A DNA stretch of 11,310 nt, taken from contig CAAEBS010000080.1 of the NCBI GenBank assembly GCA_900754175.1, forward strand, positions 1-11,310, given 5' to 3'. This DNA comes from Clostridia bacterium (GTDB lineage Bacteria > Bacillota > Clostridia > Oscillospirales > CAG-272). The translations under genes were made by a program, and so were the position numbers. The notes beneath the pieces are model-generated. The model saw only the letters and a program-made list of their open reading frames with translations. It searched no databases and was not told the origin of the DNA. Shown here piece by piece: positions 1-7,492 of the stretch (its first letter is position 1; each line of letters begins with the position of its first letter).

Positions 1-64
1 ATAACGCTGAACCCCCAGCAAATCCAGCGCAATTTCTAACTTTTCTTGCCAAACTTTCCCCACT

Positions 65-147
65 GTGTCATCCTGAGCGAAGGGCGACAGCCCGGAGTCG
101 AACCCGGAGGGCGACCGTAGGTCGGGATCTCCAATCGTCGAGCGCAC
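65..147. repeat. Left arm of an 83/84-bp inverted repeat flanking the locus
   Basis: This 83-bp segment matches the reverse complement of 11226-11309 with about 5 substitutions and 1 indel (hand alignment, roughly 93% identity). It contains two direct copies of AGGGCGAC. It also has small hairpins: GGGC-GACA-GCCC, and CGACC-GTA-GGTCG, whose 5-bp stem is kept in the other arm while the loop changes. It begins GTGTCATCCTGAGCG and carries GGGATCTCC near its end. From memory this resembles a family of dispersed intergenic repeats in Clostridia; that assignment was not checked. No reading frame or transposase is attached to it. Confidence 0.85.
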
Positions 148-203
148 CAACCCCTGCACCAAACTTCCGCAACGGTAAAACCCCGGATCAGCATACCCCC
201 TTA

Positions 204-231
204 CCCCTTGCCCAAAAGTCTTTTGAAGGGG
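204..231. repeat. Small nested hairpin beside the 16-bp stem-loop
   Basis: CCCCTT at 204-209 pairs with AAGGGG at 226-231. Between them lies the near-palindrome CAAAAGTCTTTTG, giving a nested stem. It sits immediately left of the stronger hairpin at 234-269. The two together look like a compact intergenic structured element downstream of the GH99-like gene. Its function is unknown. Confidence 0.5.
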
Positions 232-233
232 GT

Positions 234-269
234 CCGGGGGAAACTTTTCTCCCGAAAAGTTTCCCCCGG
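234..269 (-). terminator. Perfect 16-bp stem-loop downstream of the GH99-like gene
   Basis: CCGGGGGAAACTTTTC (234-249) pairs without mismatch with 254-269 around the 4-nt loop TCCC. The hairpin begins 14 nt past the stop codon of the gene ending at 284, where a 3'-end structure would be expected. Neither side has a U-run outside the stem, so it is not a textbook intrinsic terminator. It could act as an mRNA 3' stabiliser, a bidirectional weak terminator or a dispersed repeat. The hairpin itself is certain; the terminator role is inferred. Confidence 0.55.
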
Positions 270-283
270 CTTCCCCCATCCCC

Positions 284-1414
284 TCACTCTTCCATAAATA
301 CCCGGCGGACTGCCTCCAGGTACCCGTAGCCGTAGACGTTGTCCGGCTCGAGGTAAGAGCTTTCTGTCCATTCGTTCCAGCTGTTCAGGGTAATCAGCGG
401 CACCGGAAGGTCATGCGAATCCACGTAATCCTTAGCCATCCGGAGCGCTTTTTCAAAAGCGGCAGGGTCGTTACCCTTGCAGACCTTGGGCACAAAACTC
501 CGGAATCTCGGGTTGTTGTCCCAGCCCACCGAAACGTGAGGATAGTACGGGATACGGTAATCCCGATCCATGCGCTCCCATTCCCGCTTCACGTCCTCCA
601 GAATCTCTCCGTAGTCCCGGTTCATGTTGCAGAAGTGAACAAACTGATAGTTGGTAATGCTGTCAAAGTTCAGAAGCGGCACGATCTCCTTGGTCGAAAG
701 CGACGCCGTGCCGTCCACACCCGACACGTTGGAGACCCTTTCGCCCCAACCGGTCAGCTGAAGCTCCAGCCCCGGGTGCCCCGCCTTTACCGTTTCCTTG
801 CGGAACCACTCCAGCACCTCCTTTGCCTGCTCCGTGCCGCCAAGCCCGTTTATCAGGTTGTTGACGTCATAAATCATAAACACCGGCTTGCCGTCTATCC
901 GATAGTAATTCGGCTGAGAAAAATACTTTTCGATCACCCGGTACGCAACCTGCTCAAACTCTTCCCGGTTGGTCTTGCCCTCCCATACGGTGCACTTGTC
1001 GTGCCATACCGTGTCGGAAAGCCGTGTGTCCCAGGTGTAGTTGGCGTCGTGATTCGCCCACATCAGGTAAAACCGCATATCCCGGTTGTTGGAAGCCCCC
1101 AGAAAGCCTTCGTCCAGACACTGCTCCAGAAAAGGTCTTCCGTCATACCAATACCAGTCGTAAAGAAATACGTTCACCCCGTGACGGAGCGCAACGTCAA
1201 TCTCCATTTCCATCACTTTCGGATCCGCTTCGTCCACCGGTCCCCAGAGGGGCTTGCGGTCCCATTTGTAATCCGCCGGCTTCAGCGGGCGATTCTGCTC
1301 GGTACCAAGCACCGTCTGCCATTCTCCGATCCCCTGCGGCCAGAAAATGCGGGAGCGCATCTCACGCCCGGTATAAGCGGGCCATATGTAAGCGGCAACG
1401 TCGTATTGTTTCAT
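284..1414 (-). CDS. Glycoside hydrolase family 99-like / WbsX-type protein
   Basis: A 376-residue protein of the GH99-like group annotated as Glyco_tran_WbsX, members of which occur in polysaccharide and glycan loci. Visible landmarks are FLYDWYWYDGRPFLEQ (from about residue 83), YLMWANHDANYTW (about 116-128), YRIDGKPVFMIYD (171-183) and the C-terminal signature NSWNEWTESSYLEPD (344-358). E348 and E351 have the same i/i+3 spacing as the catalytic glutamate pair described for GH99 endomannosidases; that correspondence is inferred. No signal peptide or membrane segment is seen, so the protein is probably cytoplasmic. The ATG at 1414 is chosen over one at 1465: it is preceded by AAAAAGGAGAG about 6 nt away, while the upstream frame would begin inside the terminator stem. 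The gene lies 18 nt beyond a terminator ending the ATPase operon and has no clear promoter of its own, so it may depend on read-through. Substrate is unknown. Confidence 0.85.
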   Translation of the reverse strand: MKQYDVAAYIWPAYTGREMRSRIFWPQGIGEWQTVLGTEQNRPLKPADYKWDRKPLWGPVDEADPKVMEMEIDVALRHGVNVFLYDWYWYDGRPFLEQCLDEGFLGASNNRDMRFYLMWANHDANYTWDTRLSDTVWHDKCTVWEGKTNREEFEQVAYRVIEKYFSQPNYYRIDGKPVFMIYDVNNLINGLGGTEQAKEVLEWFRKETVKAGHPGLELQLTGWGERVSNVSGVDGTASLSTKEIVPLLNFDSITNYQFVHFCNMNRDYGEILEDVKREWERMDRDYRIPYYPHVSVGWDNNPRFRSFVPKVCKGNDPAAFEKALRMAKDYVDSHDLPVPLITLNSWNEWTESSYLEPDNVYGYGYLEAVRRVFMEE

Positions 1415-1432
1415 TCTGACTCTCCTTTTTAT

Positions 1433-1463
1433 AAAAAGGGTCTGCCGTGAAAACGACAGACCC
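1433..1463 (-). terminator. Intrinsic terminator ending the V-ATPase operon
   Basis: In the minus-strand RNA, GGGTCTGTCG pairs with CGGCAGACCC (10 bp with one G-U pair) around the 6-nt loop TTTTCA, followed by a run of five U. The stem begins 4 nt after the ntpD stop codon. The G-U pair becomes a C-A mismatch on the plus strand, which supports minus-strand directionality. The U-run is immediately followed by the ribosome binding site of the GH99-like gene, so incomplete termination would feed that gene. Confidence 0.88.
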
Positions 1464-1467
1464 ATGG

Positions 1468-2148
1468 TTACATTTCCTCTGCCTCTTCGTCTGCTGCCTG
1501 CTCGCTTTGTCTTTGCGCCGCCAGCATCATGTCCTTGACTTTCATCAGGCGGGTGGTATTGCCCCGCTCGTTTTCATCCAGCTTCATCTGGATGCTCTTG
1601 ATCGTCTCCAGGTACCGGGGCATCATGATATATTCCAGCGCATTGACACGGCGGCGTGTCCGCTCGATCTCCTGCGCCAGAAGCTGTGCCGTTTTTTCCA
1701 GCTCCGCCATCCGGAGAATGTCCTCCAGAATTCCGTTCAGCTCGTAAAGCGACACGTCAAGCTCCCCCGACGTAAAGGCAAGTCCGTAGTTGAAGTTCTC
1801 GCTTACCGTGTCCCCCGTCACGTTCATGGCAAAGACCGGCACGGTCACACTCATGACATTCCGGTAGGAAACGTCAAGCGCCCCTTCCTTTTTCGGACAG
1901 ATCAGCGCCTCCTTGAGCATAGCGGGCATCCCGGATGCGTTTGCCACGGCAAACCCGTGGTAAAACTTCTCCAGCGCAAGCTCCACACGCTCCCGAAGCT
2001 CCTTGTCCTCCCTGACCACATCCAGAAACTGCTTCATCAGCTCGTCACGCTTGTCCTTGAGCAGCTTGTGCCCACGCCGTGCGGTGGTGTAGCGCCCACG
2101 AAGCTTTTTCAGCTCCATTCTGGTGGGGTTCACGTTCAATTGTGCCAT
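1468..2148 (-). CDS. ntpD: V-type ATPase subunit D (central shaft)
   Basis: This 226-residue protein forms the long coiled-coil shaft that turns inside the A3B3 head and carries torque to the membrane ring. The N-terminus shows the family signature NPTRMELKKLRGR followed by RRGHKLLKDKRDELM (about residues 24-39). A middle globular part follows, then a long C-terminal helix (roughly 140-215) rich in R, E, K and L, containing RTRRRVNALEYIMMPR. The acidic tail DEEAEEM is not informative. The start ATG is preceded by GGGAGG at about 10 nt. The gene follows ntpB by 21 nt and is the last ATPase gene before the terminator. Length is normal for the family. Confidence 0.97.
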   Translation of the reverse strand: MAQLNVNPTRMELKKLRGRYTTARRGHKLLKDKRDELMKQFLDVVREDKELRERVELALEKFYHGFAVANASGMPAMLKEALICPKKEGALDVSYRNVMSVTVPVFAMNVTGDTVSENFNYGLAFTSGELDVSLYELNGILEDILRMAELEKTAQLLAQEIERTRRRVNALEYIMMPRYLETIKSIQMKLDENERGNTTRLMKVKDMMLAAQRQSEQAADEEAEEM

Positions 2149-2169
2149 TCCGATTCAACCTCCCGTATT

Positions 2170-3567
2170 TCAGGATCCTGCCGCATCGTCTGCCTTTCCC
2201 GACGGCCAGTATTTCTCGATCAGCTCCGGCTTGATCCGCTTCATCTCACTGCGGGGCAGGATGGAAAGTAGCTTCCACCCAAGGTCCAGCGTCTGCTCGA
2301 TCGAGCGGTTTTCATAGAAGCCCTGGTTGATATACTGCTCCTCAAAGGCGTCCGCAAATTTTGCATACAGGCGGTCAATCGGCGTCAACGCCGCTTCACC
2401 CAGCACCACCATCAGCTCCTTTGCTTCCTTTCCACGTGCATAGCTTGAAAACAGCTGGTTCATGGTTCCCGCATGGTCCTCACGGGTCTTTCCGGCGCCG
2501 ATTCCCTTGTCTTTCAGACGGGAAAGCGACGGCAGTACGTCCACCGGCGGCATATAGCCCTTGCGGTACATTTCACGGGACAGAATGATCTGCCCCTCGG
2601 TGATATATCCGGTCAGGTCGGGAATCGGGTGGGTTTTGTCATCCTCCGGCATACTGAGGATCGGGATCATGGTAATAGAGCCTTCCGATCCCATTTTCCG
2701 CCCTGCTCTTTCGTACATCGTGGCAAGGTCGGTGTACAGATATCCGGGATAGCCCCGGCGTCCGGGAACCTCCTTGCGTGCCGCCGACACTTCACGGAGC
2801 GCCTCGGCATAGTTGGTGATATCCGTAAGAATGACCAGCACGTGCATATCACATTCAAACGCCAGATATTCTGCGGCGGTCAGCGCCATACGGGGCGTGG
2901 TGATACGCTCAATGGCGGCGTCCGACGCCAGATTGACGAACATTACCGTCCGGTCGATCGCACCGGTCTTGCGGAAGTCGGAGATAAAGAAATCCGCTTC
3001 CTCAAAGGTAATTCCGATTGCCGCAAAGACCACGGCGAATTTGGAATCCGAATTGCGCACCTTTGCCTGACGGGCGATCTGCGCCGCCAGATTGGCGTGG
3101 GGCAGTCCGGAGCCGGAGAAGATCGGCAGCTTCTGTCCACGCACCAGCGTATTCAAGCCGTCAATGGTGGAGATTCCGGTCTGGATAAATTCCGACGGAT
3201 AATAGCGTGCCGCCGGATTGATCGGCGTTCCGTTGATATCCAGGCTCTCGCAGGAAAGCAGCTCGGCGCCGCCGTCGATCGGCTCGCCCATGCCGTTGAA
3301 CACTCTTCCCAGCATATCGGGAGAGACCTTCAGCTCCACGCCGTGTCCCGAAAAGCGCACCTTGCTGTTGGCAAGGTTCAGCCCCGCACTCGACTCAAAG
3401 AGCTGTACCAGCACGTTGCTTCCGTTGATCTCCAGCACCCGGCACCGCCGGACGTCGCCGTCCGGAAGCTCGATCTCGCCAAGCTCGTCATATTTTACAC
3501 CCTCGACCTTGCGCACCAGCATCAAAGGTCCGGCAACTTCTTCGATGGTTCTGTATTCTCTGATCAT
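2170..3567 (-). CDS. ntpB: V-type ATPase subunit B (non-catalytic)
   Basis: The 465-residue regulatory nucleotide-site subunit alternates with A in the cytoplasmic A3B3 hexamer. The N-terminal beta-barrel begins TIEEVAGPLMLV. The region equivalent to the P-loop is the degenerate SGSGLPHANLA (151-161), which lacks GxxGxGKT, as expected for B. PSEFIQTGISTIDGLN (124-139) and EVPGRRGYPGYLYTDLA (266-282) are characteristic. R350 in PSLSRLKDKG aligns with the arginine finger that completes the catalytic site on A, and falls at the same residue number as in Enterococcus hirae NtpB. ATG is preceded by AAAGGACAGG. The gene starts 32 nt after the ntpA stop codon. Confidence 0.98.
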   Translation of the reverse strand: MIREYRTIEEVAGPLMLVRKVEGVKYDELGEIELPDGDVRRCRVLEINGSNVLVQLFESSAGLNLANSKVRFSGHGVELKVSPDMLGRVFNGMGEPIDGGAELLSCESLDINGTPINPAARYYPSEFIQTGISTIDGLNTLVRGQKLPIFSGSGLPHANLAAQIARQAKVRNSDSKFAVVFAAIGITFEEADFFISDFRKTGAIDRTVMFVNLASDAAIERITTPRMALTAAEYLAFECDMHVLVILTDITNYAEALREVSAARKEVPGRRGYPGYLYTDLATMYERAGRKMGSEGSITMIPILSMPEDDKTHPIPDLTGYITEGQIILSREMYRKGYMPPVDVLPSLSRLKDKGIGAGKTREDHAGTMNQLFSSYARGKEAKELMVVLGEAALTPIDRLYAKFADAFEEQYINQGFYENRSIEQTLDLGWKLLSILPRSEMKRIKPELIEKYWPSGKADDAAGS

Positions 3568-3599
3568 AACCTGTCCTTTCCTTCCTTTCGCCGGCGGCT

Positions 3600-5369
3600 T
3601 CAGTTCGCCTGGCTTGCCAGCAGTGCGTCCAGCTCTTCGGTGATCTCACGGTCAATCGACGCATAGACGTCCTTGTATTCCGCATAGGGAACCGCCTTGG
3701 CACGTCCGATCTTTTCCCGCACAGAAAGCTCCGAGATCTTCTGGACGTCGGCGCCTGCCGCAATGGCACGCCGTGCCTTGTCGTCAAAGGAGAAGATCAG
3801 CTCCATCAGCGCATTCTGCTTGTCAAGCTGGGTATAGCTGTCCACGTCTCCGAATGCGTCCTGCTGCAGAAAGTCCTCACGGATAGACTGCGCCGTTTCC
3901 ATGGTCATGCGGTCGTCCGCCGACAACGCATCCATACCCACAAGCTTCACAATCTCCTGCAGATCGTTTTCCAGCTGGAGAACCTTCAGAAGCCTTCCGG
4001 TGTTATCCATCCAGTTCTTGGACACGTTTTCGCAGAACCAGTCGGCAAGCCGGTCACGGTAGAGCGAATAGGAATTCAGCCAGTTGATCGCCGGGAAGTG
4101 CCGGCGGTAGGCAAGCGAGGAATCCAGTCCCCAGAATACCTTTACGATACGCAGAGTTGCCTGTGTTACCGGCTCGGAAATATCACCGCCCTGCGGCGAC
4201 ACGGCGCCGATTGCGGAGAGTGCTCCCTCTCTGCCGTCCTTGCCGAGGCAGACCACCTTTCCGGCACGCTCGTAGAACTGCGCCAGACGGCTGGTCAGGT
4301 AAGCGGGATATCCCTCCTCACCGGGCATTTCCTCAAGGCGTCCCGACATTTCACGGAGCGCCTCCGCCCAACGGGAGGTCGAATCGGCGATTACCGCCAC
4401 GGCATATCCCATATCCCGGTAATATTCCGCTATGGTGATACCGGTGTAAATAGAAGCTTCCCGTGCCGCCACCGGCATATCCGAGGTGTTGGCGATCAGT
4501 ACCGTCCGCATCATCAGCGATTTTCCGGTACGGGGGTCGATCAGCTCCGGAAATTCCCGCAGAACGTCGGTCATTTCGTTTCCACGCTCTCCGCAACCGA
4601 TATATACCACCAGGTCCACGTCGCTCCACTTTGCCAGCTGGTGCTGTACCACCGTCTTACCCGAGCCGAAAGGACCGGGCACGCAGGCGGTTCCGCCCTT
4701 GGCGATGGGGAACAGAGCGTCGATCGGTCTCTGTCCCGAGATCATCGGCTCCTTCGGTGGAAGCTTTTTCGCATAGGGGCGTGCCACACGTACCGGCCAT
4801 TTCTGGAGCATGGTGATCTCCTCAATGGTCCCGTCCGCAAGCTTCAGCTTTCCGAAACGCTCGGTGATCCGGAAGTCGCCCTCGTGGATCTCCACCACGG
4901 TTCCCCGCTTTCCGGGGGGCACCATGATCTTATGAACGATCACGTCGGTTTCCTGTACGGTACCGTACACATCGCCCGGCTCCACAACGTCGCCGAACTT
5001 CACCGACGGCACAAAATGCCATTTTTTCTTATGGTCCAGCGCCGGCTCGTCGATACCCCGGATAAGGTTGGAGCCGTATTTTTCCCGCATGACCTCCAGC
5101 GGGCGCTGAATTCCGTCGTAAATATTGGTGACAAGTCCGGGTGCCAGCTCCACCGACAGCGGCTCTCCGGTCGATTCGACACGGTCGCCTCTGCCGATAC
5201 CGGCAGTCTCCTCATAAACCTGGATCGACGCACGGTCCCCGTGCATTTCGATGATCTCTCCGATCAGGCGCTTTTCGCCGACCCGCACCACGTCAAACAT
5301 ATTTGCCTGGCGCATACCCTCGGCAATCACAAGCGGTCCTGCCACCTTCAGAATTTTTCCTTCAATCAT
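3600..5369 (-). CDS. ntpA: V-type ATPase catalytic subunit A
   Basis: The 589-residue catalytic subunit hydrolyses or makes ATP in the A3B3 head. Domains in order are an N-terminal barrel (about 1-70), the A-type bulge (about 110-190, including PPGKRGTVVEI), the nucleotide-binding core and a C-terminal helical bundle. The Walker A motif GPFGSGKT is at 232-239 (K238, T239). The catalytic E261 and R262 lie in GCGERGNEM. ADSTSRWAEALREMSGR follows at about 328-344. These residue numbers coincide with those of E. hirae NtpA, so there is essentially no indel before the core. The P-loop has serine (S236), not the oxidisable cysteine of many eukaryotic V-ATPases. The ribosome binding site GGAGG lies 7 nt from the ATG. 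It is separated from ntpG by 56 nt, the longest gap in the operon. Confidence 0.99.
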   Translation of the reverse strand: MIEGKILKVAGPLVIAEGMRQANMFDVVRVGEKRLIGEIIEMHGDRASIQVYEETAGIGRGDRVESTGEPLSVELAPGLVTNIYDGIQRPLEVMREKYGSNLIRGIDEPALDHKKKWHFVPSVKFGDVVEPGDVYGTVQETDVIVHKIMVPPGKRGTVVEIHEGDFRITERFGKLKLADGTIEEITMLQKWPVRVARPYAKKLPPKEPMISGQRPIDALFPIAKGGTACVPGPFGSGKTVVQHQLAKWSDVDLVVYIGCGERGNEMTDVLREFPELIDPRTGKSLMMRTVLIANTSDMPVAAREASIYTGITIAEYYRDMGYAVAVIADSTSRWAEALREMSGRLEEMPGEEGYPAYLTSRLAQFYERAGKVVCLGKDGREGALSAIGAVSPQGGDISEPVTQATLRIVKVFWGLDSSLAYRRHFPAINWLNSYSLYRDRLADWFCENVSKNWMDNTGRLLKVLQLENDLQEIVKLVGMDALSADDRMTMETAQSIREDFLQQDAFGDVDSYTQLDKQNALMELIFSFDDKARRAIAAGADVQKISELSVREKIGRAKAVPYAEYKDVYASIDREITEELDALLASQAN

Positions 5370-5425
5370 AAAAAAGCCTCCACCGCCGCTCTGCGACGTT
5401 CATTATAAAGGGGGGTCGCTCAAAA

Positions 5426-5752
5426 TCAGTCGTTGTTCCGGAACAGGATATCGGCGCCCACCGCACGCTCCACAGCGTTGCGGATGCTTGCCATCCCGTA
5501 ACCGTTTCCGCCGGTACTGCCCGGTATCACCGTGATCGCCGGCAGGGGCAGATCCTTGTAGCGGTCGATCTCCTCGGTCATTTTTACGGCATACGCCTCT
5601 GCCAGAAAGATCACCGCATACTCGCCGCCACGGACCAGAGAAGCCAGAATTTCTCCCGCCTCCTGTGCGGACGACGCCTCATGGACCGAAAAGCCGAGCG
5701 CCATAAAGCCCAGCACGCTTTCACGGTCTCCGATAATTCCGATTTTATACAT
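5426..5752 (-). CDS. ntpG: V-type ATPase subunit F (NtpG), central stalk
   Basis: A 108-residue subunit that binds the D shaft in the central stalk. It corresponds to Thermus subunit F, called NtpG in E. hirae. The Rossmann-like fold is recognisable: beta-1 MYKIGIIGDRESVLGFMALGF, a beta strand YAVIFLAEAYA, then PAITVIPGSTGG and the C-terminal helix AVERAVGADILF, which is the family's hallmark ending. Its ATG overlaps the end of ntpC by 8 nt, suggesting translational coupling. The symbols ntpF and ntpG are swapped between naming schemes, so function should be read from the description. Confidence 0.94.
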   Translation of the reverse strand: MYKIGIIGDRESVLGFMALGFSVHEASSAQEAGEILASLVRGGEYAVIFLAEAYAVKMTEEIDRYKDLPLPAITVIPGSTGGNGYGMASIRNAVERAVGADILFRNND

Positions 5753-6764
5753 AACAGTCCCTCAGCCTTTCCCGGATCACTTCACGGGGAAGTCCCGCAT
5801 CCTTTCCGGCAAGGATCATCCGGATGTTTTTGACCTCATATTCCAGTGCGACCAGATATCCGATCAGCGCCTCGGCGCCAAAGGAAACGTACCGGGCACG
5901 CTTTGCCTGCGCCAGCCAGAAATTATCCACCCGCTTCTCCGCCACGCTCAACGCCGTATTGCTGCCCGCCAGAGCGGCAAGCGACGAATACTTCGGATCC
6001 CGTGAAAACATTTCCGCAAGCTTTTCCTCGCCGCCCTCATACGCCTCGCAGAAGCGCTCCGCCGGCAGAGTTCCGCCCGGGATCAGCGCCTCTTTCAGAA
6101 GCGGCAGTCCTGCCGACTGAAGGTTCATCCGGCACAACCGCAGACAGATCAGAAAGTTCGTCAGGTCGATCTTCGATCTCACCAGCTCTGCGGCAAACGC
6201 ACAGCCGCCGCTTTCGCTCTGCTCCAGCATATCGGCATAGCAGGCACGGTCGAGGATCAGATCCACCTTCTGCGGATTTCCGCTCTCGGCAAACGCCCGT
6301 ATCGCTTCGGGAATCGCCTCCCGCATATGCCGGGGAAAAGGCGTATAGTCCTCGTCCCGCAAAAGCTCCGGCACTTTCTGCGCCGGCACCGAAGAAAAGC
6401 CGATCAGCATTCCCTCCGGGGATATCCCCCGGCTCCTGCATTTGATTACAGCCTTGATGTTGTTGCAGTCGTATGGGTATTGGAGGAAAGCGGCAATCTT
6501 CGCATCTCCCGCAAGCTCGGAAACCTCGTTGTACCCGGCAATCAGCGCCGTGGCAAGCGTTTCCTCCCGCAAAAGAGCGCCTTTGCCCTCTCCGTCACGG
6601 TATATCAACTCAAATCCGTAGTCCGGAAGCATCCCCATGACCTCCATGGGGCTTCTGGCGTCGGTCATCCGACCAAGCGCATCCGCTCCGGCAATCTTTC
6701 CCTCCAGGGCACGGACTCTCGCCGAGGCGTACAGATAGTCGGTCTCTCTGTATTTTCCACCCAT
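5745..6764 (-). CDS. ntpC: V-type ATPase subunit C (d-type rotor coupling subunit)
   Basis: A 339-residue funnel-shaped subunit that seats the central shaft on the K-ring (V-type subunit d family). Helical repeats carry the family marks YDCNNIKAVIKC (about 98-109), KIDLTNFLICLRL in the middle, and GYLVALEYEVKNIRMILAGK near the C-terminus. The frame is open to a TTG at 6773, but that codon has no spaced ribosome binding site and overlaps the ntpE stop. The ATG at 6764 has AAAGG 9 nt upstream and leaves a 5-nt gap after ntpE, so it is preferred. The stop overlaps the ntpG start. Length is typical for the family. Confidence 0.94.
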   Translation of the reverse strand: MGGKYRETDYLYASARVRALEGKIAGADALGRMTDARSPMEVMGMLPDYGFELIYRDGEGKGALLREETLATALIAGYNEVSELAGDAKIAAFLQYPYDCNNIKAVIKCRSRGISPEGMLIGFSSVPAQKVPELLRDEDYTPFPRHMREAIPEAIRAFAESGNPQKVDLILDRACYADMLEQSESGGCAFAAELVRSKIDLTNFLICLRLCRMNLQSAGLPLLKEALIPGGTLPAERFCEAYEGGEEKLAEMFSRDPKYSSLAALAGSNTALSVAEKRVDNFWLAQAKRARYVSFGAEALIGYLVALEYEVKNIRMILAGKDAGLPREVIRERLRDCYV

Positions 6765-6769
6765 CGCCC

Positions 6770-7444
6770 TCAACCTTTCTTTTCAGGGAACAGGATCTCC
6801 CCTACCTTTCGTTCGGTTTTCGGGCGCACCGTGTTGAAAATGGAACTGAGAGAGCAGTTGATCTCCACATCGTCGCACCGCAGGATCAGTCCGCCGTCAA
6901 TGTCAACCGTCCGTGCGGAAAGCTTCAGCTTTGCCGCAATCGTCTTCTGCGCCGCTCCCTGAACCTTTTTGGCAAGCTCCGGCAACAGCCGGGCGCCGTA
7001 GCGCTGGGCGTCACGGCTGTTCAGGATCACTTCATATACTTCTGCGCTCTCGTCGGTTCCGTACAGCCGGAGCGACGTTTCTTCCGCCTCGGCACGCTGT
7101 GCCACGGCGGCGCAAAGCAACATCACGAGAAAAGACAGCATCCGCTCCTCGGGAAGATCGGCGATCTGCTTTTTCGCCGTTTCATAGGCAAGCTCTATCA
7201 TCCGGCTCTTCGCCGCCAGCTGGGTGTTCCGCTTTTCCATATTTTCAGTGGACTTTGCACGGGACACGATGCCCGCCGCTTCGTTTCTGGCACGCTCAAA
7301 GATATCGTTCCGGATCTTGTCCGCCTTTCCGGCATACTCGGCGGAAATGGCAGAACACTCCCGGTCCGCCTGTGAAAGCCTTGCGGCGGCGTCCTGTCTG
7401 GCTTCTTCCAGTATTTTATCCGTAATTTTACTTAAACCGGTCAT
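6770..7444 (-). CDS. ntpE: V-type ATPase subunit E (peripheral stalk)
   Basis: A 224-residue stator subunit that pairs with the ntpF product in the peripheral stalks and caps the A3B3 head. The first roughly 110 residues form a charged alanine-rich helix (EEARQDAAARLSQADREC and onward) expected to coil with its partner. The C-terminal globular domain carries the conserved GGLILRCDDVEINCSLSS (about 183-200) and ends in a variable basic tail. ATG is preceded by a perfect AGGAGG at 7450-7455 with a 5-nt spacer. This lies directly against a hairpin filling the ntpK-ntpE gap. Confidence 0.93.
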   Translation of the reverse strand: MTGLSKITDKILEEARQDAAARLSQADRECSAISAEYAGKADKIRNDIFERARNEAAGIVSRAKSTENMEKRNTQLAAKSRMIELAYETAKKQIADLPEERMLSFLVMLLCAAVAQRAEAEETSLRLYGTDESAEVYEVILNSRDAQRYGARLLPELAKKVQGAAQKTIAAKLKLSARTVDIDGGLILRCDDVEINCSLSSIFNTVRPKTERKVGEILFPEKKG

Positions 7445-7455
7445 TTACGCCTCCT

Positions 7456-7492
7456 GTGCCTCAGAATTTTTCATTTTCCGAAATTCCGGCAC
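7456..7492 (-). promoter_or_regulatory. Intercistronic hairpin between ntpK and ntpE
   Basis: In the minus-strand RNA, GTGCC immediately after the ntpK stop codon pairs with GGCAC. Inside it, GAATTT (complement of 7481-7486) pairs with AAATTC (complement of 7464-7469). The total is 11 bp, with a 1x3 internal loop and an 11-nt terminal loop. The structure runs exactly from the ntpK stop codon to the AGGAGG of ntpE. There is no following U-run, so a terminator is unlikely. Likely roles are protecting the 3' end of a processed ntpK message or damping translation of ntpE; both are inferred. Confidence 0.6.

Noticed and set aside
65..147. CRISPR array or transposon terminal repeat interpretation of the 83-bp repeat
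   Set aside because: Only two copies occur in the window, 11 kb apart and inverted, with no spacers, no cas genes, no transposase and no visible target-site duplication.
1415..1465. ATG at 1463-1465 as start of the GH99-like gene
   Set aside because: The 17 extra residues would be encoded by the terminator hairpin and the ribosome binding site of the internal ATG. Homology-like sequence begins only at MKQYDVAAY.
5402..5407. TATAAT on the minus strand in the ntpG-ntpA gap as an internal promoter for ntpA
   Set aside because: No hexamer resembling TTGACA occurs 16-18 nt upstream; a C-tract occupies much of the spacer. An isolated -10 match is not enough.
413..5408. Long plus-strand open frames (about 345, 397 and 436 codons) opposite the GH99-like gene, ntpB and ntpA
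   Set aside because: They lie wholly antisense to well-recognised conserved genes, show low-complexity His/Arg-rich composition and no family motif, and lack ribosome binding sites. They follow from the GC-rich codon use of the real genes.
6765..6773. TTG at 6773 as the ntpC start
   Set aside because: The purine-rich site directly abuts this codon with no spacer, whereas the ATG at 6764 is correctly spaced from AAAGG.
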